From: an uncultured Bacteroidales bacterium | GTDB lineage: Bacteria > Bacteroidota > Bacteroidia > Bacteroidales > Bacteroidaceae | DNA: 8,187 nt | Reading direction: 5' to 3' | NCBI GenBank assembly: GCA_945871755.1 | Contig: CAMBWV010000026.1 | Span: 1-8,187 of the forward strand | Part shown: positions 1-4,377 of the stretch, piece by piece | How the letters are laid out: each line of letters opens with the position of its first letter | Position numbering within the stretch: position 1 is the stretch's first letter | Position numbers and translations under genes: made by a program | Notes under the pieces: model-generated | The model's database searches: none | The model's input: only the letters and a program-made list of their open reading frames with translations | Told to the model about the DNA's origin: nothing

Positions 1-1424
1 TCTTCGCCTGCCCGCACATCGGGCCAACGGCGAATGGTTTGCTCGGCCGAGTAACCGCGGTATTTGTAATCACGCACAATGCGGCGCAGCAGGCGGTTGT
101 CGGTCGTCGGGATATAGTTGTGGTCGTCCAGGAGAATGGTGGTGAGCGCCGAGGCGTATATCTTGAACTTGTTTTCGTTGGGAATGTCGGCCGTCAACTG
201 CGGATTGAGGGCGTGGATGCCTTCGAGGATGAGCACGGTGTCCTGTTCGAGGCGCAGGCGCGTACCACTGGCCTCGCTCTTGCCCGTCAGGAAATTGTAG
301 CGCGGCAGTTCCACCTCTTCGCCTTGCAGGAGCGCGTTCATCTGAGCATTGAAGAGGGGAATGTTCATGGCCTCCAGGTGCTCGAAGTCGTACTCGCCAT
401 TGGCCTGTCGCGGCGTTTTCTCGCGATCAACAAAGTAGTCGTCGAGCGAGATGGACACGGGGTGCTTGCCGCAAGCCATCAGCTGCACGCAGAGGCGCTT
501 CGACGAGGTCGTCTTGCCGCTTGAGGAAGGTCCGGCTATGAGAATGACGCGATAGTTGGGGTTGGCGGCAATCTGGTCGGCCAGTGCGCTAAACCGCTTC
601 TCCTGCAGGGCCTCGCTGACGTTGATGAGGTCGTTAGCATGTCCGTTGGCGCAGGCTTCGTTGAGGTCGCCCACGGTCGAAATGCCCAAGATATGTTGCC
701 AGCGATGCTGCTCGCGGAAGACGTCAAACATTTTCCCTTGCTCGCGCATCGGACGCAGAGCCCCAGGATGGGCCGGATCGGGCAAGCGCAAAAGGAATCC
801 TTCGCCATAACTGATGAGATCGAAGTGCGTGAGCTGGCCCGTACGTATGAGCAAGGAGCCATAGAAATAGTCGGGCGTATCGTCCAGGGTGTAGTAGGTC
901 GTATAGAGTTTGCCGATGCTTTGGAGCAGGCGCACCTTGTCGTGCAAGCCGCGCTCGCGGAATAGGGCAATGGCATCCTCCGTGGGACAGGTGATGCGAT
1001 GGAAGGGCAGGTTGGCATCGACTATCTCCTGCATACGCGCACGGATGGCCGTGGCGTCGGGATGCTCGGGCATAGTACTGCTGTCGCTCTGGTGCAAATG
1101 GCAATAGTACCCGTTGCTCACGGGCGTATCAATGCGCAGGCGGGCACCGGGATAAAGGTCGCCGATGGCCTTGCAGAGCACAAAGAAGAGCGAGCGCGTA
1201 TAGGTGCGCATGCCCGACGGAGAACTGATGTCAAGGAACTCCACATCCTTCGCGCTGAAAAGGTTGTAGTGAAGGCCCTCCACCTTGTTGTTGACCTTTG
1301 CACTGGTCACGCCGAGCGGCAAATGGAGGCCCAACTGCTGATAGACGCTCTCGAGATTGCTGCCAAGGGGAACCTGATGACTGAGGCCCGTGTTCTTGCA
1401 GCGTATCGTGATTTGTTTTTCCAT
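1..1424 (-). CDS. Nucleoside (uridine) kinase with ThrRS-like N-terminal region, 3' end outside window
   Basis: This is probably a nucleoside kinase of the uridine kinase/phosphoribulokinase family, phosphorylating uridine or a related nucleoside with ATP in the cytoplasm. The frame is open for 474 codons from ATG at 1424 and leaves the window without a stop. Residues about 1-60 look like a TGS domain. Residues about 60-200 resemble the second additional domain of threonyl-tRNA synthetase: YPGARLRID (91-99), NGYYCHL (104-110) and a segment ending LPFHR. Where ThrRS has its HxxxH metal motif this protein reads RSLFFVL (77-83), so editing activity is unlikely. The kinase domain starts near 290, with Walker A GPSSSGKTT (298-306), SLDDYF (326-331), a PRYNF segment and LILEGIHALN. 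From memory, family members are about 550 residues, so roughly 80 are missing. It lies 67 bases downstream of upp on the same strand, which fits pyrimidine salvage. Exact substrate is inferred, not shown. Confidence 0.88.
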   Translation of the reverse strand, partial: MEKQITIRCKNTGLSHQVPLGSNLESVYQQLGLHLPLGVTSAKVNNKVEGLHYNLFSAKDVEFLDISSPSGMRTYTRSLFFVLCKAIGDLYPGARLRIDTPVSNGYYCHLHQSDSSTMPEHPDATAIRARMQEIVDANLPFHRITCPTEDAIALFRERGLHDKVRLLQSIGKLYTTYYTLDDTPDYFYGSLLIRTGQLTHFDLISYGEGFLLRLPDPAHPGALRPMREQGKMFDVFREQHRWQHILGISTVGDLNEACANGHANDLINVSEALQEKRFSALADQIAANPNYRVILIAGPSSSGKTTSSKRLCVQLMACGKHPVSISLDDYFVDREKTPRQANGEYDFEHLEAMNIPLFNAQMNALLQGEEVELPRYNFLTGKSEASGTRLRLEQDTVLILEGIHALNPQLTADIPNENKFKIYASALTTILLDDHNYIPTTDNRLLRRIVRDYKYRGYSAEQTIRRWPDVRAGE

Positions 1425-1439
1425 GGATATACCTATTTA

Positions 1440-1468
1440 TATATAGGAAGGGGCTGCCTGTCTGTCAA
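1440..1468 (-). promoter_or_regulatory. Sigma70-like TTGACA-N17-TATATA between upp and the kinase gene
   Basis: On the minus strand TTGACA (1468-1463) is followed after exactly 17 bases by TATATA (1445-1440), ending 15 bases before the kinase ATG. This matches a classical sigma70 layout rather than the Bacteroidota TAnnTTTG layout, so it may be chance in an AT-rich leader. If used, transcripts would have an extremely short leader. Function is uncertain. Confidence 0.25.
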
Positions 1469-1483
1469 CAAAGGCTGTGCCCC
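1450..1483. other. Interrupted hairpin in the upp-kinase gap
   Basis: GGGGC (1450-1454) pairs with GCCCC (1479-1483), and GCCT (1456-1459) pairs with AGGC (1472-1475), separated by a 1-by-3 internal loop and closed by a 12-base loop. On the plus strand it is followed by TTTT (1487-1490). On the minus strand, the direction of both flanking genes, no T-run follows, so it does not look like a terminator for upp. It could be a processing or attenuation structure, or the end of an antisense transcript. The evidence is only the pairing. Confidence 0.35.
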
Positions 1484-1491
1484 AGCTTTTA

Positions 1492-2151
1492 CTAGTGACT
1501 GAGTTTCTCGCCAAAGGAGAGGTCGCCCGCATCGCCCAAACCGGGCACGATATAGGCTTGCTCGTTGAGATGGTCGTCGATGGCGGCCACCCACAGCGTG
1601 ACATCATCGGAGGGGAAGGCTTCTTCGAGGCGACGGATGCCCTCGGGCGCGGCAATCACGCAGCAGATGTGGAGTTTGCGGGGCTGTCCGTTGCGGCAGA
1701 ATGCTTCGTAGGCCAACACCAAACTGCCACCCGTGGCCAGCATGGGGTCAACGAGCAGGAAGGTGGTGCCTTCCAAATTCGGGGCGGCAAGGTAGTCGAG
1801 CTTGATGCGGATATTTTCCTTCGTGCCCTCCTCGCGATAGGCGGCCACAAAGCCTGCGTCGGCCTTGTCGAACACATCGAGGAAACCCTCGTGGAAGGCC
1901 AGGCCCGCCCGCAATACGGTGCCCACCACCAGGTGTTCGTTCATGGTGCGCACATTGCGGTCGGCCAGCGGCGTATGTACCAACTGCGGCGCATAGTCGA
2001 GCGTCTTGCTCAACTCGTAAGCCATGTAGCGAGCGATGCGCCGCAGGTTCTCGCGAAAAAGCAAGCGGGCCTGTTGCACGTCGCAGTCGCGCAGCTCGGC
2101 CATATAGTTACTGATGATGGAGTCTTGGGTTTCGAGATTGACGATTTTCAT
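1492..2151 (-). CDS. upp: Uracil phosphoribosyltransferase
   Basis: The enzyme converts uracil and PRPP to UMP and pyrophosphate in the cytoplasm, the direct uracil salvage step. The protein is 219 residues with the start chosen at 2151, close to the family's usual 205-220. The PRPP-binding loop is DPMLATGGS (135-143) after the hydrophobic strand FLLV. The uracil-binding segment near the C-terminus is YIVPGLGDAGD (200-210). RAGLAFHEGF (81-90) and the AAYREEG segment (104-109) are also typical. The frame stays open upstream to an ATG at 2241, but those 30 extra residues are low in family resemblance and cross the predicted promoter, so the MKIVNLE start is preferred. The stop is TAG at 1494-1492. 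The kinase gene follows 67 bases downstream on the same strand, giving a likely pyrimidine-salvage pair. Assignment is secure from motifs and length. Confidence 0.96.
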   Translation of the reverse strand: MKIVNLETQDSIISNYMAELRDCDVQQARLLFRENLRRIARYMAYELSKTLDYAPQLVHTPLADRNVRTMNEHLVVGTVLRAGLAFHEGFLDVFDKADAGFVAAYREEGTKENIRIKLDYLAAPNLEGTTFLLVDPMLATGGSLVLAYEAFCRNGQPRKLHICCVIAAPEGIRRLEEAFPSDDVTLWVAAIDDHLNEQAYIVPGLGDAGDLSFGEKLSH

Positions 2152-2184
2152 ATAGAGAATGATTTGAGGAAGGTTTCTAATCGG

Positions 2185-2215
2185 CAAATGTAGTAATTGT
2201 TTGCGAAATGGGGAA
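2185..2215 (-). promoter_or_regulatory. Probable upp promoter (Bacteroidota type)
   Basis: On the minus strand TACATTTG (2192-2185) fits the -7 consensus TAnnTTTG. Twenty bases further upstream is TTC (2215-2213) in place of the TTG seen at the other two promoters here, so the -33 element is imperfect. Transcription would start near 2178, giving a leader of roughly 27 bases before the upp ATG at 2151. Confidence 0.45.
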
Positions 2216-2222
2216 GGCGTGG

Positions 2223-2251
2223 CCGCGGAATATTGGCCCAACCCGCGGAAT
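2223..2251. repeat. 9-bp direct repeat CCGCGGAAT, 20-bp period
   Basis: CCGCGGAAT occurs at 2223-2231 and 2243-2251, start to start 20 bases, close to two helical turns. Each copy contains the palindrome CCGCGG. The pair begins 8 bases upstream of the imperfect -33 position of upp, a plausible place for a regulator to bind, but no known operator is recognised. Confidence 0.35.
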
Positions 2252-2420
2252 CAGATATAATTTCGGAAGAAACGAACGGCCGTCCGCACTGCTCCTTTTC
2301 CAGCAATCATCAAACAGCCAAAAACGCCCCCAAAAACCGCTCAAACGCCCATTCTAAGGGAGGTGTTGGCACTCAAACCCTAGAAAAATGGAGTATATTT
2401 GAAAAAAAATAAAAAAAGTC

Positions 2421-2451
2421 TTGGTGAAAATCCCAACAACTCCTATATTTG
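2421..2451 (+). promoter_or_regulatory. HU gene promoter (TTG-N20-TATATTTG)
   Basis: TTG (2421-2423) lies exactly 20 bases before TATATTTG (2444-2451), matching the Bacteroidota -33/-7 arrangement. A start near 2458 leaves an AT-rich leader of about 45 bases with no Shine-Dalgarno sequence and an A-rich stretch just before the ATG, as expected for highly translated genes in this phylum. A second TATATTTG at 2394-2401 lacks a TTG at the right distance (nearest is 25 bases away). Confidence 0.75.
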
Positions 2452-2502
2452 CGAGTGAATTACACTGAAAAACAATTTCATAACCCCGTAAAAACAAATA
2501 TT

Positions 2503-2775
2503 ATGAACAAGACCGAACTCGTAAATGCTATTGCTGCCAACGCAGGATTGAAGAAGGATGATGCCAAGAAGGCGCTCGACGCTACACTCAAGGCAGTAGC
2601 CGACGCCCTCAAGGGTGGTGACAAGGTTGCCCTCCTCGGCTTTGGTACTTTCGCTGTTACCGAGCGCCCCGCACGCACTGGTATCAATCCCGCTACTAAG
2701 GAAAAGATTGAAATCGCAGCAAAGAAGGTGATCAAGTTCAAGGCTGGTGCTGAACTCGCCAACGAGATTAAGTAA
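2503..2775 (+). CDS. hup: HU-family histone-like DNA-binding protein
   Basis: This is a small nucleoid protein that binds and bends DNA as a dimer. It is 90 residues, the standard HU length. The N-terminal helical half (about 1-45, rich in Lys and Ala) contains the family pattern MNKTELVNAIA, and is followed by VALLGFGTFAV (43-53). The DNA-inserting beta arm carries the conserved Asn-Pro tip in GINPATKEKIEI, followed by KVIKFKAGAELANEIK at the C-terminus. The frame continues upstream to an ATG at 2449, but that start overlaps the -7 box and would precede transcription, so the ATG at 2503 is chosen. Codon choice (many AAG, GCT and GCC) differs slightly from its neighbours, in keeping with high expression. 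It has its own promoter and a strong terminator, so it is monocistronic. HU versus IHF subunit cannot be fully separated by eye, but HU fits better. Confidence 0.95.
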   Translation: MNKTELVNAIAANAGLKKDDAKKALDATLKAVADALKGGDKVALLGFGTFAVTERPARTGINPATKEKIEIAAKKVIKFKAGAELANEIK

Positions 2776-2798
2776 ATCCAAGCACTATTGCAAGATTA

Positions 2799-2834
2799 GG
2801 GGCTGTGTCCGCGCGGACGCAGCCCCAACTTTTT
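2799..2834 (+). terminator. Intrinsic terminator of the HU gene
   Basis: A 12-base-pair stem is formed by GGGGCTGTGTCC (2799-2810) and GGACGCAGCCCC (2815-2826), with one G-U pair and a GCGC loop. It is followed by AAC and TTTTT (2830-2834) and lies 24 bases after the HU stop codon. Both position and structure fit Rho-independent termination. Confidence 0.9.
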
Positions 2835-2849
2835 GGCGGGAGGGAGCCT

Positions 2850-2984
2850 CTGGATTTTCCGGAGCCTCTGGAAACGCTAGATTCTCTAGAATACCTAGAT
2901 CCTCTAGAAACGCTAGAATATCTAGATTCTCTAGAAACTCTAGAATATCTAGAAACGCTAGAATATCCAGAATCTCCAGAATAG
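2850..2984. repeat. 9-bp minisatellite, unit CTAGAnnnn, 15 units
   Basis: Fifteen 9-base units run without a gap. Units 4-13 (2877-2966) all begin CTAGA. Their variable tails fall mainly into a few types: ATAT, AACG, TTCT, AACT. The pair CTAGAAACGCTAGAATAT occurs exactly at 2904-2921 and 2949-2966, a higher-order repeat. The edges decay differently: the three left units begin CTGGA or CCGGA and the two right units CCAGA. CTAG is generally scarce in bacterial DNA, yet occurs ten times here within 90 bases, six of them as TCTAGA. The array is AT-richer than its surroundings. It could expand or contract by strand slippage. No function is known to me. Confidence 0.9.
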
Positions 2985-2992
2985 CCCGCCTC

Positions 2993-3026
2993 CCCCGCCA
3001 AGCAGCCATCCCCTCCCCGCCAAGCA
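2993..3026. repeat. 12-bp direct repeat CCCCGCCAAGCA
   Basis: CCCCGCCAAGCA occurs at 2993-3004 and 3015-3026, a 22-base period, just after the minisatellite and just upstream of the glycosyltransferase promoter. It could be a regulator site or a leftover of local duplication. Confidence 0.45.
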
Positions 3027-3039
3027 ACCTCCCAACTCC

Positions 3040-3070
3040 TTGCCAGTTCCCAAAAAAGTTGCTACCTTTG
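3040..3070 (+). promoter_or_regulatory. Promoter of the glycosyltransferase-recX-uvrA operon
   Basis: TTG (3040-3042) is followed after 20 bases by TACCTTTG (3063-3070), the same geometry as the HU promoter. Start near 3077 gives a leader of about 22 bases before the GTG start at 3099. This supports the GTG start, because no start codon of any kind remains further upstream on the transcript in that frame. No LexA-type or other damage operator is recognised nearby. Confidence 0.7.
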
Positions 3071-3098
3071 TACCGATAACCAAACTCCAACCCTCAAA

Positions 3099-3896
3099 GT
3101 GAACCCTCCGCTTAAAATCACCATTGCCACCGTCACCTATAATGCCGCCGCGCTCATCGAAAGAACTATCGCTAGCGTTGAGGCGCAGGACTATCCACAC
3201 GTGCAACACGTCATCGTAGATGGCAACTCGCAGGACGGCACCCTCGCAGCGATTCACCACTACCAAGAACGCAACAGCCTGGCCGAACAACCGCGCGAAA
3301 TCAACTGTCTCAGCGAGCCCGACGAAGGATTGTACGATGCAATGAACAAAGCACTCGACATGGCTACGGGCGACTATATCGTCTTTCTCAATGCGGGCGA
3401 CTGCCTGCACGAAGCCTCTACCCTTGCGACAGTGGCTGCTGCCGCCCAGCAAGGAGCCAGCGAAACGGGCGCGCTGCCCGCTGTGGTCTATGGCCACACC
3501 GATTTGGTAGATGCCGAGGGCCAATATGTCGGTCCGCGCCGACTGGTGCCGCCCGCCGTGCTGACCTGGCGCTCGTTCCGGAGCGGCATGCTCGTTTGCC
3601 ACCAAGCCTTCTACGCCCGCACCGACCTGGCTAAGGCCGCGCGCTACGACCGCCAATACCGATTCTCGGCCGACTTCGACTGGTGCATCCGTCTGATGCG
3701 CCAAGGTGCGAAACTCCGTTTGCGAAATGTGCACACGCAGACCGTCCTGGCCGACTATCTCAACGAGGGCATGACCCTGCGCAACCACAAGGCGTCGCTC
3801 AAGGAGCGTTTCCACATCATGTGCCGCCACTACGGCGTGGTGACCACACTCGCCCTGCACGCTTGGTTTGTCATCCGTAGCATCGTGAAGCCATGA
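3099..3896 (+). CDS. Family 2 (GT-A) glycosyltransferase
   Basis: This is a glycosyltransferase that moves a sugar from a nucleotide-sugar donor to an unknown acceptor, probably in surface polysaccharide or glycan synthesis at the inner face of the membrane. It has 265 residues from a GTG start. The N-terminal Rossmann-like strand is ITIATVTYNA (7-16). The nucleotide-binding part includes VIVDGNSQDGT (38-48). SEPDEGLYDAMNKA (72-85), followed by GDYIVFLNAGD (91-101), is the pattern of one GT2 subgroup, with NAGD in the place of the metal-binding DxD. HQAFYAR (168-174) and SADFDWCIRL (190-199) fit the acceptor side and catalytic base. There is no signal peptide; the C-terminal stretch VVTTLALHAWFVIR is hydrophobic and may touch the membrane. 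Its TGA overlaps the recX ATG. Its association with repair genes is unusual. Sugar and acceptor cannot be told from the sequence. Confidence 0.88.
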   Translation: MNPPLKITIATVTYNAAALIERTIASVEAQDYPHVQHVIVDGNSQDGTLAAIHHYQERNSLAEQPREINCLSEPDEGLYDAMNKALDMATGDYIVFLNAGDCLHEASTLATVAAAAQQGASETGALPAVVYGHTDLVDAEGQYVGPRRLVPPAVLTWRSFRSGMLVCHQAFYARTDLAKAARYDRQYRFSADFDWCIRLMRQGAKLRLRNVHTQTVLADYLNEGMTLRNHKASLKERFHIMCRHYGVVTTLALHAWFVIRSIVKP

Positions 3897-4375
3897 AGCA
3901 GCCCCGCATCCTCACTCCCGAGCAAGCCTACCTGCGCGCCACGGCCGATTGCGCCCGCGCTGAACACTGTCGGCACGACCTGATGCAGCGAATGCTGCGT
4001 GGCGGCCTCTCGCGCGAGGACTGCGAGGACGTACTTGACCGCCTGGAGGACGAGGGTTACGTCAATAGCCAGCGCTATGCCCAAGCCTACGCCCACGACA
4101 AGTTGCGCTACGAACGGTGGGGCCGACAGAAAATCCGCCAAGGCTTGGCGGCCAAACGCATCCCTGAGGCCGACATCCGCACTGCCCTCGACGGCCTCGA
4201 CGAGGAGGAATATCGCACGATATTGGGCGAGGTGGTGCGCCGCAAACTGGCTGCCACCACTGCCGAAACCGACTTCCAGCGCACGCAGAAGGTGGCCCGC
4301 TACGCCATCAGCCGCGGATTTGAACCCGCACTCGTCTTCCCGCTCCTCGGAAGCACAGACCCATTTGAAGAATAA
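3893..4375 (+). CDS. recX: Regulatory protein RecX
   Basis: RecX binds RecA filaments and limits RecA recombinase and coprotease activity. The protein is 160 residues, normal for RecX, and predicted to be all-helical in three tandem three-helix repeats. The hallmark second-repeat segment is [16 protein letters not shown] (55-70), followed by [15 protein letters not shown] (76-90). The first repeat shows [19 protein letters not shown] with the RAEHC segment before it; the last shows [16 protein letters not shown]. It is very rich in Arg, Asp and Glu. The ATG (3893-3895) overlaps the glycosyltransferase TGA (3894-3896) as ATGA, so translation is probably coupled. The stop is two bases before uvrA. 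recA is not in the window. Grouping with uvrA gives a DNA-repair pair. Identification rests on the motif pattern and size. Confidence 0.9.
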   Translation: MKQPRILTPEQAYLRATADCARAEHCRHDLMQRMLRGGLSREDCEDVLDRLEDEGYVNSQRYAQAYAHDKLRYERWGRQKIRQGLAAKRIPEADIRTALDGLDEEEYRTILGEVVRRKLAATTAETDFQRTQKVARYAISRGFEPALVFPLLGSTDPFEE

Positions 4376-4377
4376 CC

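Larger units (their letters stand above)
2152..2502. other. Divergent upp / HU intergenic region
   Basis: This 351-base gap separates upp (leftward) from the HU gene (rightward). It holds one promoter candidate for upp (2185-2215), a 9-base direct repeat (2223-2251), a lone TATATTTG (2394-2401) and the HU promoter (2421-2451). The HU side is AT-rich, with A-tracts at about 2401-2417, while the upp side is GC-rich. I see no convincing gene in 2252-2390; the short open frame at 2197-2412 has no recognisable content. Confidence 0.6.
2776..3098. other. HU / glycosyltransferase intergenic region
   Basis: This 323-base gap contains, in order, the HU terminator (2799-2834), a 9-bp minisatellite (2850-2984) bracketed by imperfect inverted repeats, a 12-base direct repeat (2993-3026) and the promoter of the next operon (3040-3070). 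Open frames crossing the minisatellite give only three-residue repeats (for example Ser-Arg-Xaa), because 9 is a multiple of 3. I do not regard them as genes. Confidence 0.75.

Noticed and set aside
1477..2193. 238-codon plus-strand frame opposite upp
   Set aside because: The opposite strand encodes a textbook uracil phosphoribosyltransferase; the plus product has no family pattern.
2152..2241. N-terminal extension of upp to an ATG at 2241
   Set aside because: It would add 30 residues unlike the family and place the start upstream of the predicted -7 box at 2185-2192.
2197..2412. Possible 71-residue small protein between upp and HU
   Set aside because: It overlaps both promoter regions, and I see no promoter of its own, no domain and no biased composition that would support coding.
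2449..2502. N-terminal extension of the HU protein to an ATG at 2449
   Set aside because: The ATG overlaps the -7 element, so it would not be transcribed. The 90-residue form from 2503 has the exact family length.
2747..3090. Repetitive open frames on both strands across the minisatellite (Ser-Arg-rich or Leu-Glu-rich)
   Set aside because: They follow automatically from a 9-base period free of stops in two of three frames. They have no promoter, overlap a terminator and have no family resemblance.
2958..3860. 300-codon open frame on the minus strand
   Set aside because: It is antisense to the glycosyltransferase gene, its product has no recognisable motif, and it runs into the minisatellite. 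It is typical of GC-rich shadow frames.
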